64,000 nucleotides of DNA, taken from contig NZ_JAIWJA010000003.1 of assembly GCF_020515695.1 (NCBI RefSeq), forward strand, positions 496,001 through 560,000. Reading direction: 5' to 3'. The notes under the pieces were generated by a model, which saw only the letters and a list, made by a program, of their open reading frames with translations, was not told the DNA's origin and did not search any database. The position numbers were made by a program, and so were the translations under genes. Each line of letters begins with the position of its first letter. The first letter of the stretch is position 1. Below are positions 46,938-55,927 of this stretch, piece by piece. The stretch is from Pseudomonas sp. MWU16-30317. GTDB taxonomy: Bacteria; Pseudomonadota; Gammaproteobacteria; Pseudomonadales; Pseudomonadaceae.

Positions 46938-47028
46938 TGGCCTCTTCGCGGGCAAGCCTTGCTCCCACAGGTGTACGACTCAAGAACTGCCAACCCTGTG
47001 GGAGCAAGGCTTGCCCGAAGAGGCCGGC
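46938..47028. repeat. REP inverted pair
   Basis: GGCCTCTTCGCGGGCAAGCC and TTGCTCCCACAGG at left; CCTGTGGGAGCAAGGCTTGC and CCGAAGAGGCC at right. The right outer arm lacks the GCG of CCCGCGAAG. Confidence 0.85.
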
Positions 47029-47156
47029 CCGGCTTGCGATGATTCAGAGGCCCGTCCCACAAAGAAACCCGCACCACGCCGGAACCCGGTCATACTTTGC
47101 TCTTCTAACCAGCAGTCTGATCGCTCGGCGATCGTCCCTGTCCAGGAGCACTACCC

Positions 47157-47411
47157 ATGTCCTTGCGTTCCCTCGCGCTGTTGTCGTTGTGCGTGTTGTT
47201 GACGGCCTGCAACAAGATCAACCAGGAGAATTACTCGAAGATTCACGCCGGCATGAGCAAGGCCGAGGTCGAACAGTTGCTCGGCACTGCCACCGATTGC
47301 TCGGGCGCACTGGGCATGTCCAGCTGCACCTGGGGCAACAAGGACGCCTTTATCAGTGTTCAGTATGCCGGTGACAAAGTAGTGATCTATTCGGGGCAGG
47401 GTTTGAAATGA
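47157..47411 (+). CDS. Small lipoprotein of the BamE/SmpA-like DUF3862 type
   Basis: An 84-residue lipoprotein: signal MSLRSLALLSLCVLLTAC with lipobox LTAC (Cys18). The mature part INQENYSKIHAGMSKAEVEQLLGTATDCSG has the G/MxxxEVxxLLG motif of the SmpA/OmlA fold. The residue after the lipid Cys is Asn, which predicts outer-membrane sorting. AGGAG lies before ATG. Its stop overlaps the lipocalin start (ATGA), so the two are co-translated. Confidence 0.85.
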   Translation: MSLRSLALLSLCVLLTACNKINQENYSKIHAGMSKAEVEQLLGTATDCSGALGMSSCTWGNKDAFISVQYAGDKVVIYSGQGLK

Positions 47412-47992
47412 AACGTTTGACACTGATGTGCTCTGCGGCCTTGGCTGCGCTGACCGTCTTGCTCATGGCCGGTTGCGCGCACACCGCTACTACCGACCTG
47501 CAGCCTCATACCGTGGGCAATCTTGACCTCAAGCGCTATCAGGGCACCTGGTACGAGATCGCGCGCCTGCCGATGTTCTTTCAGCGTAACTGCGCGCAGT
47601 CCGAAGCGCATTACAGCCTCAAGGCCGATGGCAACGTTGGCGTCGTGAACCGTTGTCGGACGGCTTCGGGCGAATGGGAGGAGGCGACCGGCACCGCGTC
47701 GCCGCAAGTGCCGGGCAAGACCGACAAGCTGTGGGTCGTGTTCGATAACTGGTTCTCGAAGCTGCTGCCGGGCGTCGCCAAGGGCGATTACTGGGTGCTG
47801 TACGTGGGCGACGGCTACAAGACCGCAGTAGTCGGCAACCCGGATCGCAAGTATCTGTGGCTGCTGTCGCGTACGCCGACGGTGTCCGAGCGCGTGCGCG
47901 AAGAGCTGCTGGCCAAGGCGCAGCAGCAGGGGTATGACACCACTCGGCTGATCTGGCGTACGGCGGACAAGGATATTGCCAGCAGGCCTTGA
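47408..47992 (+). CDS. blc: Outer-membrane lipoprotein lipocalin (Blc-like)
   Basis: A 194-residue lipoprotein: signal with lipobox MAGC (Cys23), then a lipocalin barrel. YQGTWYEIARLPMFFQRNC is the GxW motif; GDYWVLYVGDGYKTAVVGNPDRKYLWLLSRTP is the TDY-type second motif. Blc proteins bind lysophospholipid or fatty acids in the outer membrane. Translational coupling to the small lipoprotein upstream suggests a shared envelope role. Confidence 0.93.
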   Translation: MKRLTLMCSAALAALTVLLMAGCAHTATTDLQPHTVGNLDLKRYQGTWYEIARLPMFFQRNCAQSEAHYSLKADGNVGVVNRCRTASGEWEEATGTASPQVPGKTDKLWVVFDNWFSKLLPGVAKGDYWVLYVGDGYKTAVVGNPDRKYLWLLSRTPTVSERVREELLAKAQQQGYDTTRLIWRTADKDIASRP

Positions 47993-47998
47993 ATCGTC

Positions 47999-48031
47999 CT
48001 TGTAGCGAGGGGGCAAGCCCCTCGCTACAGT
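47999..48031. terminator. Hairpin repeat between convergent blc and hutF genes
   Basis: TGTAGCGAGGGG-GCAAG-CCCCTCGCTACA, a perfect 12-base inverted repeat. It is of the same family as 44877-44912 and probably blocks read-through in both directions. Confidence 0.7.
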
Positions 48032-48038
48032 GGGATGT

Positions 48039-49403
48039 TCACCCCAACAACTCGCGCAGCACCTTGACGAACGCCCGGCTGCTCTCGGCCTCGTCGGCAT
48101 GCCGACCGTCCTGCACCACCCAGCGGCCGTTGACCATCACATCCCGTACCTGGCGATCACCGCCGGCGAACAGCCAGCGGTTGAGCACGCCATCCCCGCT
48201 GGCGGTGGCCAGGTAAGGATCGTCGCCATCCAGCACCAGCCAGTCGGCCCGATGCCTCGGTGCCAGGGCACCGACAGGCTGCCCCATCGCTTGAGCGCCA
48301 CCCTTGAGCGCCGCGTCGTACAGTGTGCGGCCGACCATCGGTTGCTGCGCGCCATACAGGCGATTACGTCGCTGATCGCGCAAGCGCTGCCCGTACTCCA
48401 GCCAGCGCAACTCCTCGACCACGCTCAACGACACGTGGCTGTCCGAGCCGATACCCATGCGCCCGCCTTGGGCCAGGTAGTCCACGGCCGGGAAGATGCC
48501 GTCGCCCAGGTTGGCCTCGGTGGTCAGGCATAGCCCCGCAACGGCGCCGCTGCGCGCCATCTGGCTGACTTCGCCGGCATCGGCGTGGGTGGCATGCACC
48601 AGGCACCAGCGTGGATCGACGGCGACGTTCTCGTACAGCCACTGCAGCGGTCGGCGCCCACTCCAGGCCAGGCAGTCGTCGACTTCCTTCTGTTGCTCGG
48701 CGATGTGGATGTGCACCGGGCACTGTTTGTCGCTGGCTGCCAGCACCTGTTCGATCTGCTGCGGCGTTACCGCGCGCAAGGAGTGAAAGCACAGCCCGAG
48801 GGTTTGTGCCGGCTGCTGCGCCAGCAAGGGCGCCAAGCGTTGCTGCAGGCTCAGGTACTGCTCGGTACTGTTGATGAAGCGCCGTTGGCCGTCGTTGGGT
48901 GTCTGGCCGCCGAAGCCGGAGTGGCTGTACAGCACCGGCAGCAAGGTCAGGCCGATCCCGGCGGCGCTGGCGGCGTGGCTGATGCGCCCGGCCAGCTCGG
49001 TGGGGTCGGCATAGGGGCGGCCATCGGTGTCGTGATGCACATAGTGAAACTCGGCGACGCTGGTATAGCCCGCCTTGAGCATCTCGATGTACAGCTGCCG
49101 CGCGATCACGCCCAGTTGCTCGGGGCTGATCTGCCCGACCAGGCGATACATCAAATCGCGCCAGGTCCAGAAGCTGTCGTTGGGGTTGCCCGCCACTTCC
49201 GCCAGCCCGGCCATGGCGCGCTGAAAGGCATGGGAGTGCAGGTTGGGCATGCCCGCCAGCAGCGGCCCGCGCAAGCGCTGTGCGCCCTCTGCGCTGGCAT
49301 CGGCCTGCACCGTGCTCAACATGCCTTGGGTGTCGACTTGCAAGCGGACATTGCTCGCCCAGCCGTCAGGCAAAAGGGCACGTTCGGCGAAGTAAACCGG
49401 CAT
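48039..49403 (-). CDS. hutF: N-formimidoyl-L-glutamate deiminase HutF
   Basis: A 454-residue amidohydrolase-fold enzyme converting formiminoglutamate to formylglutamate in the five-step histidine pathway of pseudomonads. Metal-binding NLHSHAFQRAM, the second His site HIHIAEQQKEV, LVHATHAD and GIGSDSHVSLSVVEELRWLEYGQR match HutF. The frame is open further upstream; ATG 49403 (MPVYFAERALLPDGW) is the family start. Divergent from hutC with a likely HutC operator between them. Confidence 0.95.
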   Translation of the reverse strand: MPVYFAERALLPDGWASNVRLQVDTQGMLSTVQADASAEGAQRLRGPLLAGMPNLHSHAFQRAMAGLAEVAGNPNDSFWTWRDLMYRLVGQISPEQLGVIARQLYIEMLKAGYTSVAEFHYVHHDTDGRPYADPTELAGRISHAASAAGIGLTLLPVLYSHSGFGGQTPNDGQRRFINSTEQYLSLQQRLAPLLAQQPAQTLGLCFHSLRAVTPQQIEQVLAASDKQCPVHIHIAEQQKEVDDCLAWSGRRPLQWLYENVAVDPRWCLVHATHADAGEVSQMARSGAVAGLCLTTEANLGDGIFPAVDYLAQGGRMGIGSDSHVSLSVVEELRWLEYGQRLRDQRRNRLYGAQQPMVGRTLYDAALKGGAQAMGQPVGALAPRHRADWLVLDGDDPYLATASGDGVLNRWLFAGGDRQVRDVMVNGRWVVQDGRHADEAESSRAFVKVLRELLG

Positions 49404-49423
49404 GGTCAGGCGCTCATCGGGGT

Positions 49424-49443
49424 ATTTGTCTATACATATACAG
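49424..49443. promoter_or_regulatory. HutC operator between hutF and hutC
   Basis: TTGTCTATACATATACAGAC: on the minus strand TGTATA-TG-TATAGA, a near-perfect dyad with the TNTATA/TATANA form of known HutC sites. It lies about 20 bases before the hutF ATG and 60 before hutC, so HutC could repress both. Confidence 0.6.
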
Positions 49444-49503
49444 ACCTTTGCCTGCTCGGTAAACTCCGGCAAGCTACGCACATTCACTGAGCAGGGATTT
49501 CTT

Positions 49504-50253
49504 GTGCCGACTCCACCCGCCGTTCCCAACCTGGCCTCGCAGATGGGCGACAGTCCCGCGCCGTTGTACGCGCGGGTCAAACACATGATCACCCAGCAGA
49601 TCCAGAATGGCACCTGGCCGCCGCATCACCGCGTGCCGTCGGAGAGCGAACTGGTCACCCAGTTGGGCTTCAGCCGCATGACCATCAACCGCGCTCTGCG
49701 CGAGATGACCGCCGACGGCCTGCTGGTGCGCATGCAGGGTGTAGGCACCTTCGTTGCCGAGCCGAAGAGCCAGTCAGCGCTGTTCGAAGTGCACAACATC
49801 GCCGACGAGATCGCAGCCCGCGGCCATCGTCACAGTTGCAAAGTGGTGTTGCTCAACGAAGAGGCCGCCGGTGCCGAGCGTGCCTTGGCGCTGGATTTGC
49901 GTGAAGGGCAGCGGGTCTTTCACTCGATCATCGTGCATTACGAGAACGACATCGCTGTGCAGATCGAAGACCGCTACGTCAACGCCCTGGTGGCGCCGAA
50001 CTATCTGCAGCAAGATTTCCTCGTGCAGACGCCTTACGCCTATCTCAATGCGGTGGCGCCCCTGACCGAGGGCGAGCACGTGGTCGAGGCGATTCTCGCC
50101 GAGCCGCAGGAATGCGAGCTGCTGCAGATTCCGGCCAGTGAGCCGTGCCTGATGATCCGCCGGCGTACCTGGTCGGGGCGCCAGGCCGTCACGGCCGCAC
50201 GCTTGATCCACCCCGGCTCGCGTCATCGCCTGGAGGGGCGTTTCAGCAAATGA
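49504..50253 (+). CDS. hutC: Histidine utilisation repressor HutC
   Basis: A 249-residue GntR-family regulator of the HutC subfamily. Winged helix (about 20-90): APLYARVKHMITQQIQNGTWPPHHRVPSESELVTQLGFSRMTINRALREMTADGLL. UTRA ligand domain (about 95-240) binds urocanate in homologues. GTG start 49504 with AGGGA before it; the longer frame upstream is not needed. Overlaps hutD by ATGA. Confidence 0.95.
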   Translation: MPTPPAVPNLASQMGDSPAPLYARVKHMITQQIQNGTWPPHHRVPSESELVTQLGFSRMTINRALREMTADGLLVRMQGVGTFVAEPKSQSALFEVHNIADEIAARGHRHSCKVVLLNEEAAGAERALALDLREGQRVFHSIIVHYENDIAVQIEDRYVNALVAPNYLQQDFLVQTPYAYLNAVAPLTEGEHVVEAILAEPQECELLQIPASEPCLMIRRRTWSGRQAVTAARLIHPGSRHRLEGRFSK

Positions 50254-50837
50254 GCGACTTGAAGATCCTGCGCGCCACTCACTATCCGCGCATGCCATGG
50301 AAGAACGGCGGCGGCAGCACCGAAGAAATCGCCCGCGACGATGCCGCCGCGGGTGCCGCGCTCGATGGTTTCGGCTGGCGGGTGTCGATCGCCGATATCA
50401 GCGCTTCGGGGGATTTTTCGCGCTTTGCCGGCTACCAGCGGATCATCACCGTGCTGCAGGGCGATGGCATGGTCTTGCGCGTCGATGGCAAGGACAGTCG
50501 CCCGTTGCTGCCTTTCGATGCGTTTGCGTTCAGTGGCGACAGCGAGGTGTCCAGCGAGCTGCTGGGCGGGACGATCCGCGATTTCAATCTGATCTATTCG
50601 CCGCAGCGCTTCAGGGCGCGGTTGCAGTGGTTCGACGGCATCCTGCCGGCGACACTGTTCACCTCGGCGGATACGGCGCTGGTGTTCAGCGCATGCGACG
50701 ACCTGCAAGTGCGAATCGCCGGGCATGGGGCGCAGATGTTGGGGATCTATGACAGTGTGCAACTGAGTATTCAGGGCCAACTGGTGAAGGTAGGACTGGC
50801 GGGGCGTTGCTGTGTGATCGAGTTGACTGCGGTTTGA
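50250..50837 (+). CDS. hutD: HutD family protein
   Basis: A 195-residue cupin-like protein: MPWKNGGGSTEEIARD, GFGWRVSIADISASGDFSRFAGYQRIITVLQGDGM and GGTIRDFNLIYSPQRF are HutD signatures. In P. fluorescens HutD is thought to limit hut expression, perhaps by binding formylglutamate, without a proven activity. Co-translated with hutC. Confidence 0.93.
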   Translation: MSDLKILRATHYPRMPWKNGGGSTEEIARDDAAAGAALDGFGWRVSIADISASGDFSRFAGYQRIITVLQGDGMVLRVDGKDSRPLLPFDAFAFSGDSEVSSELLGGTIRDFNLIYSPQRFRARLQWFDGILPATLFTSADTALVFSACDDLQVRIAGHGAQMLGIYDSVQLSIQGQLVKVGLAGRCCVIELTAV

Positions 50838-50869
50838 GTTCTGCCTGCTGAATTTGCATGGGCAATGAA

Positions 50870-50948
50870 GGCGTCTTCGCGGGCAAGCCCTGCTCCCACA
50901 GGTGTGCGGCGATCCATTGTGGGAGCAAGGCTTGCCCGCGAAGACGCC
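50870..50948. repeat. REP inverted pair
   Basis: GGCGTCTTCGCGGGCAAGCC and CTGCTCCCACA at left; TGTGGGAGCAAGGCTTGCCC and GCGAAGACGCC at right. Almost perfect, including the outer GGCGTC/GACGCC. Confidence 0.9.
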
Positions 50949-51096
50949 GGTACAGTCAACCCAGTTCCCTATGCCCCAACATGTTACCCAACGCCTCATC
51001 CTGGGGCGTATTCATCCTCCGGTAACGCTCACCCGTAATCCCGTCTACGCTCTCCAAGCCCCGGTTCTGCTGCGCCGCGCGCAGAAAATCCAAACT

Positions 51097-51112
51097 TGGC
51101 AATTCAATTGCA
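51097..51112 (+). promoter_or_regulatory. Sigma-54 promoter of hutU
   Basis: TGGCAATTCAATTGCA: TGGCA at -24, TTGCA at -12 and exact GG-N10-GC. The start is expected near 51123, inside the HutC operator. RpoN-dependent hutU transcription is known in P. fluorescens. Confidence 0.75.
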
Positions 51113-51116
51113 TATG

Positions 51117-51130
51117 CTTGTACATACAAG
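51117..51130. promoter_or_regulatory. HutC operator before hutU
   Basis: CTTGTA-CA-TACAAG, a perfect 6+6 dyad with the same two-base centre as the hutF/hutC site. It covers the predicted start of transcription. Confidence 0.65.
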
Positions 51131-51164
51131 TAAATATGTGTCCCTCGAATTGCAGGAGCCCACC

Positions 51165-52847
51165 ATGTCCGACGCCCAACGCCCCACCCGTTTTCGCGAT
51201 GTCGAAATCCGTGCTGCACGCGGTACCACGCTGACCGCCAAGAGCTGGCTGACCGAAGCGCCGCTACGCATGCTGATGAACAATCTCGACCCGCAAGTGG
51301 CCGAAAACCCCAAGGAGCTGGTGGTGTACGGCGGCATCGGGCGGGCGGCGCGCAACTGGGAGTGCTACGACAAGATCGTCGAGAGCCTCACCCATCTGAA
51401 TGACGACGAGACCCTGCTGGTGCAATCCGGCAAGCCGGTCGGCGTGTTCAAGACCCACACCAACGCACCGCGGGTACTGATCGCCAACTCCAACCTGGTG
51501 CCGCACTGGGCCAACTGGGAACACTTCAACGAACTGGATGCCAAGGGCCTGGCCATGTACGGCCAGATGACCGCCGGCAGCTGGATCTACATCGGCAGCC
51601 AGGGCATCGTCCAGGGCACCTACGAAACCTTCGTCGAAGCTGGTCGCCAGCATTACGGCGGCGACCTCACCGGCAAGTGGGTGCTGACCGCCGGCCTGGG
51701 CGGCATGGGCGGCGCGCAACCGCTGGCCGCTGCCATGGCCGGGGCCAGCTCGCTGAATATCGAATGCCAGCAGAGCCGCATCGACTTCCGCCTGGCCAGC
51801 CGTTATGTCGACGAGCAAGCCAGTGACCTGGACGATGCTCTGGCGCGTATCGCCAAGTACACCGCTGAAGGCAAGGCCGTCTCCATCGCGCTGCTCGGCA
51901 ATGCCGCCGAGATCCTCCCGGAGCTGGTCAAGCGCGGCGTGCGCCCGGACATGGTCACCGACCAGACCAGCGCCCACGATCCGCTCAATGGCTACCTGCC
52001 CAAGGGCTGGACCTGGGACGAATACCGTGCCCGCGCACTGACCGAGCCCGCGGCGGTGGTCAAGGCCGCCAAGCAGTCCATGGCCGAGCATGTCGAGGCC
52101 ATGCTGGCCTTCCAGAAAGCCGGCGTGCCGACCTTCGACTACGGCAACAACATTCGTCAGATGGCGCAGGACGAGGGCGTCACGAATGCCTTCGACTTCC
52201 CCGGCTTCGTGCCGGCCTACATCCGCCCGCTGTTCTGCCGCGGCGTCGGCCCGTTCCGTTGGGCGGCGCTGTCGGGCGATGCCGAAGACATCTACAAGAC
52301 CGACGCCAAGGTCAAGCAGCTGATCGCCGACGACGCGCACCTGCACCATTGGCTGGACATGGCCCGCGAGCGCATCAGCTTTCAGGGCTTGCCGGCGCGT
52401 ATCTGCTGGGTCGGCCTGGGCCAGCGCGCCAAGCTCGGCCTCGCGTTCAACGAGATGGTGCGCAGCGGCGAGCTGTCGGCGCCGGTGGTGATCGGCCGTG
52501 ACCACCTCGATTCCGGCTCGGTGTCGAGCCCGAATCGGGAAACCGAATCGATGCAGGATGGCTCCGATGCCGTGTCCGACTGGCCGCTGCTCAACGCCTT
52601 GCTCAATACCGCCAGTGGCGCGACCTGGGTGTCGTTGCACCACGGCGGCGGTGTCGGCATGGGCTTCTCTCAGCACTCGGGGATGGTGATCGTCTGCGAC
52701 GGTACCGACGAGGCCGCCGAGCGCATCGCCCGGGTGCTGCACAACGATCCCGCCACCGGGGTGATGCGCCATGCCGATGCCGGTTACCAGATCGCCATCG
52801 ACTGCGCCAATGAGCAGGGGCTGAATCTGCCGATGATCACCGGTTGA
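51165..52847 (+). CDS. hutU: Urocanate hydratase HutU
   Basis: A 560-residue NAD-dependent enzyme converting urocanate to imidazolonepropionate. It shows [37 protein letters not shown], the NAD site [25 protein letters not shown], and [19 protein letters not shown] with the active-site Cys. ATG 51165 follows AGGAG. A REP pair follows, where hutH would be expected. Confidence 0.97.
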   Translation: MSDAQRPTRFRDVEIRAARGTTLTAKSWLTEAPLRMLMNNLDPQVAENPKELVVYGGIGRAARNWECYDKIVESLTHLNDDETLLVQSGKPVGVFKTHTNAPRVLIANSNLVPHWANWEHFNELDAKGLAMYGQMTAGSWIYIGSQGIVQGTYETFVEAGRQHYGGDLTGKWVLTAGLGGMGGAQPLAAAMAGASSLNIECQQSRIDFRLASRYVDEQASDLDDALARIAKYTAEGKAVSIALLGNAAEILPELVKRGVRPDMVTDQTSAHDPLNGYLPKGWTWDEYRARALTEPAAVVKAAKQSMAEHVEAMLAFQKAGVPTFDYGNNIRQMAQDEGVTNAFDFPGFVPAYIRPLFCRGVGPFRWAALSGDAEDIYKTDAKVKQLIADDAHLHHWLDMARERISFQGLPARICWVGLGQRAKLGLAFNEMVRSGELSAPVVIGRDHLDSGSVSSPNRETESMQDGSDAVSDWPLLNALLNTASGATWVSLHHGGGVGMGFSQHSGMVIVCDGTDEAAERIARVLHNDPATGVMRHADAGYQIAIDCANEQGLNLPMITG

Positions 52848-52865
52848 GATTTGTGCCCGGCATGC

Positions 52866-52940
52866 CGGCCGCTTTGCGAGCACGCTTTGCGCCACAGAGG
52901 TTCACCGTCCTGTGGAGCAAAGCGTGCTCGCGAAGCGGCC
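52866..52940. repeat. REP inverted pair between hutU and hutW
   Basis: GGCCGCTTTGCGAGCACGCT and TTGCGCCACAG at left; CTGTGGAGCAAAGCGTGCTC and GCGAAGCGGCC at right. A diverged variant of the window's REP family. It occupies most of the 176-base gap. Confidence 0.85.
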
Positions 52941-53023
52941 ATCAGCAACAACGCAGTTCCCACAGTCAGCACAACGGTGTTTCATGAGGTCTGAGCCTAT
53001 GCCAACCTGATCGAGATCCGCCT

Positions 53024-53875
53024 ATGTTCCCGGACCGCTTCACCTTCTCCATCGCCGACTGGGTCAACGACGCAGTCGACGCCCTGGTCGGCCGCTACGG
53101 CGATGTGTTTCGGCACATCTCCGACACCCTGCTGTGGGCGATCGTCAAGCTTGAAGCCGTGCTGCAACAGACGCCCTGGTGGCTGATGCTGATCATCGTC
53201 GGCCTGGTCACCTGGCACGCCACGCGCAAGGTATTCACTGCCGTGCTGATGGTCGCGCTGCTGTTCCTGGTGGGCGCAGTGGGGCTTTGGGACAAACTCA
53301 TGCAGACCCTGGCGCTGATGGTGGTGGCCACCCTGATGTCGGTGATCATCGGCATTCCACTGGGTATTCTGTGCGCGCGCAGCAATCGCCTGCGCGCGGT
53401 GTTGATGCCGTTGCTCGACATCATGCAGACGCTGCCCAGCTTCGTGTACCTGATCCCGGTGCTGATGTTGTTCGGCCTGGGCAAGGTGCCGGCGATCTTC
53501 GCCACGGTGATCTACGCCGTGCCGCCGCTGATCCGCCTGACCGACCTGGGCATCCGCCAGGTCGATCGCGAGGTCATGGAGGCGGCCAACGCGTTTGGCG
53601 CCAACCGCTGGCAACAGTTGTTCGGGGTGCAGTTGCCGCTGGCGTTGCCGAGCATCATGGCCGGCATCAACCAGACCACCATGATGGCCCTGTCGATGGT
53701 GGTGATCGCCTCGATGATTGGCGCTCGCGGCTTGGGCGAAGATGTGCTGGTGGGCATTCAGACGTTGAACATCGGCCGAGGGCTGGAGGCCGGGCTGGCC
53801 ATCGTTATCCTTGCCGTGGTCATCGACCGCATCACCCAGGCCTACGGTCGTCCACGTCGCGGGGGCACGGTATGA
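53024..53875 (+). CDS. hutW: Histidine ABC transporter permease HutW
   Basis: A 283-residue ProW-like permease with about six membrane helices. The BPD-type EAA loop is EVMEAANAFGANRWQQLFGVQLPLALPSIMAGI. Members of this subfamily with HutV import histidine or urocanate in hut clusters. It overlaps hutV (ATG inside its final codons). No hutX binding-protein gene is beside it. Confidence 0.9.
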   Translation: MFPDRFTFSIADWVNDAVDALVGRYGDVFRHISDTLLWAIVKLEAVLQQTPWWLMLIIVGLVTWHATRKVFTAVLMVALLFLVGAVGLWDKLMQTLALMVVATLMSVIIGIPLGILCARSNRLRAVLMPLLDIMQTLPSFVYLIPVLMLFGLGKVPAIFATVIYAVPPLIRLTDLGIRQVDREVMEAANAFGANRWQQLFGVQLPLALPSIMAGINQTTMMALSMVVIASMIGARGLGEDVLVGIQTLNIGRGLEAGLAIVILAVVIDRITQAYGRPRRGGTV

Positions 53876-54693
53876 CTACGCCTAGAATCGAGCTGCGCAA
53901 CGTCTACAAGATCTTCGGCAACCGTGAGCGTCAGGCGCTGGAGCTGATCCGCAGTGGCCAGAGCAAGGAGCAGGTGCTGGCCGCCACGGGCTGTGTGGTG
54001 GGGGTCAACGACTTGTCGCTGACGGTCAACGCCGGGGAGATTTTCGTCATCATGGGGCTGTCGGGTTCCGGCAAGTCGACCCTGGTGCGCCATATCAACC
54101 GGCTGATCGACCCCAGCAGCGGCGCCATCCTCATCGATGGCCAGAACGTGCTCGACTTCGATATGGCACAACTGCGCGATCTGCGCCGCCACCGCATCAG
54201 CATGGTGTTCCAGAGTTTCGGCCTGCTGCCGCACCGCACCGTGCTCGAGAACGTCGCCTACGGCCTCAAGGTGCGCGGCGAGAGCAAGGCCCATTGCCGC
54301 GAGCGTGCCCAGCACTGGGTGGCGGCCGTCGGTCTGCAGGGCTATGAACACAAGTGGCCCGAGCAGTTGTCTGGCGGCATGCGCCAGCGCGTCGGGCTGG
54401 CGCGGGCGTTGGCGGCGGATACCGACATCATCCTGATGGACGAGGCCTTCAGCGCCCTCGATCCGTTGATCCGTGCCGAAATGCAGGACCAGTTGCTGAC
54501 CCTGCAAGGCACCTTGCACAAGACCATCGTATTCATCACTCACGACCTCGACGAGGCCGTGCGCCTGGGCAACCGCATTGCCATCCTCAAGGATGGCCGG
54601 TTGATCCAGGTCGGCACGCCGAGGGACATTCTGCAGGCGCCTGCCGACGACTATGTCGATCGCTTCGTGCAGCGCCGGACCGCGACGTTTTGA
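53872..54693 (+). CDS. hutV: Histidine ABC transporter ATP-binding protein HutV
   Basis: A 273-residue ABC ATPase of the ProV/OpuAA type: IRSGQSKEQVLAATGCVVGV N-terminal insert, Walker A MGLSGSGKST, Q-loop FQSFGLLPHRTV, signature LSGGMRQRVGLARAL, Walker B IILMDEAFSALDP and switch His in FITHDLDEA. There are no CBS domains at the C-terminus, unlike ProV. ATGA overlap with hutW; 12 bases before hutI. Confidence 0.92.
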   Translation: MTTPRIELRNVYKIFGNRERQALELIRSGQSKEQVLAATGCVVGVNDLSLTVNAGEIFVIMGLSGSGKSTLVRHINRLIDPSSGAILIDGQNVLDFDMAQLRDLRRHRISMVFQSFGLLPHRTVLENVAYGLKVRGESKAHCRERAQHWVAAVGLQGYEHKWPEQLSGGMRQRVGLARALAADTDIILMDEAFSALDPLIRAEMQDQLLTLQGTLHKTIVFITHDLDEAVRLGNRIAILKDGRLIQVGTPRDILQAPADDYVDRFVQRRTATF

Positions 54694-54705
54694 GGGCTTG
54701 CTCAG

Positions 54706-55914
54706 ATGCATAAGAGGATTTGGCAGAACTGCCATGCCGCCACCATGGTGGGCGGCACTTATTCGATCATCGAGGACGCGGCCATCGTTACCGTCGGCGA
54801 GCGTATCGACTGGATCGGCCCGCGCAACGAGATCCTGGCCCAGCAGGGCGCCGAGGTTATCGACCTGGGCGGCGCCTGGGTCACTCCGGGGCTGATCGAC
54901 TGCCACACCCACACGGTGTTCGGCGGTAACCGCAGCGGCGAGTTCGAGCAGCGCCTGCAAGGGGTCAGCTATGCCGAGATCGCTGCGGCAGGTGGCGGCA
55001 TCGCCAGCACCGTGCGGGCCACCCGTGCGGCCAGCGAGGACCAGTTGTTCGCCAGTGCCCGGCAGCGTCTGGATGCGCTACGCCGCGACGGCGTGACCAC
55101 GGTGGAGATCAAATCCGGTTACGGCCTTGATCTGGCCAACGAAGCAAAGATGCTGCGCGTGGCGCGGCGCCTGGGCGCTGAATTGCCGGTGACCGTGCGC
55201 GCCACCTGCCTGGCGGCACACGCGCTGCCGCCGGAATACCTTGAGCGCGCCGATGACTATATCGCTCATATCTGCGACGAAATGCTGCCCGCGCTGGCCG
55301 CCGAAGGGCTGGTGGACGCGGTGGACGCCTTTTGCGAGTACCTGGCGTTTTCGCCCGCGCAGGTCGAGCGGGTGTTCATCAAGGCCCAGGCGCTGGGGCT
55401 GCCGGTCAAGTTGCACGCCGAGCAGTTGTCGTCGCTGGCCGGCTCCACGTTGGCGGCGCGCTATCAGGCGCTGTCGGCCGACCACCTGGAGTTCATGACC
55501 GAAGCCGACGCCATCGCCATGGCTGCCAGTGGTACGGTGGCTGTGCTGTTGCCAGGAGCCTTCTACTTTTTGCGCGAGACCCAGCTGCCACCCATGGATG
55601 CCCTGCGCGCGCACGGCGTTGCAATCGCCATCGCCAGCGATCTCAACCCGGGCACCTCGCCGGGGTTGTCGTTACGGCTGATGCTCAACATGGCCTGCAC
55701 GCTGTTCCGCATGACCCCGGAGGAGGCCCTGGCCGGGGTCACCGTGCACGCCGCCAACGCCTTAGGCTTGCAGGCCAGTCATGGTTCGCTGGAGGCGGGC
55801 AAGGTCGCCGACTTCGTCGCCTGGAACATCGAACGCCCTGCCGACCTGGCCTACTGGCTGGGCGGGGACCTGGGCAAGCGGGTCGTGCGACATGGCCTTG
55901 AAGTGACTTTTTGA
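54706..55914 (+). CDS. hutI: Imidazolonepropionase HutI
   Basis: A 402-residue metal-dependent amidohydrolase opening imidazolonepropionate to formiminoglutamate. Metal site [16 protein letters not shown], substrate loop [35 protein letters not shown] and [10 protein letters not shown] are all present. It closes the step between HutU and HutF. Thirteen bases separate it from hutG. Confidence 0.97.
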   Translation: MHKRIWQNCHAATMVGGTYSIIEDAAIVTVGERIDWIGPRNEILAQQGAEVIDLGGAWVTPGLIDCHTHTVFGGNRSGEFEQRLQGVSYAEIAAAGGGIASTVRATRAASEDQLFASARQRLDALRRDGVTTVEIKSGYGLDLANEAKMLRVARRLGAELPVTVRATCLAAHALPPEYLERADDYIAHICDEMLPALAAEGLVDAVDAFCEYLAFSPAQVERVFIKAQALGLPVKLHAEQLSSLAGSTLAARYQALSADHLEFMTEADAIAMAASGTVAVLLPGAFYFLRETQLPPMDALRAHGVAIAIASDLNPGTSPGLSLRLMLNMACTLFRMTPEEALAGVTVHAANALGLQASHGSLEAGKVADFVAWNIERPADLAYWLGGDLGKRVVRHGLEVTF

Positions 55915-55927
55915 GCAGGAGAACACT

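Noticed and set aside
48039..49403. Atrazine chlorohydrolase-like (AtzB/TrzN) function for the HutF gene
   Set aside because: Same superfamily, but HutF-specific motifs and the hut context decide for HutF.
52948..53023. Remnant of hutX or hutH between hutU and hutW
   Set aside because: No translated frame in this short stretch resembles either protein; only a ribosome site for hutW is likely.
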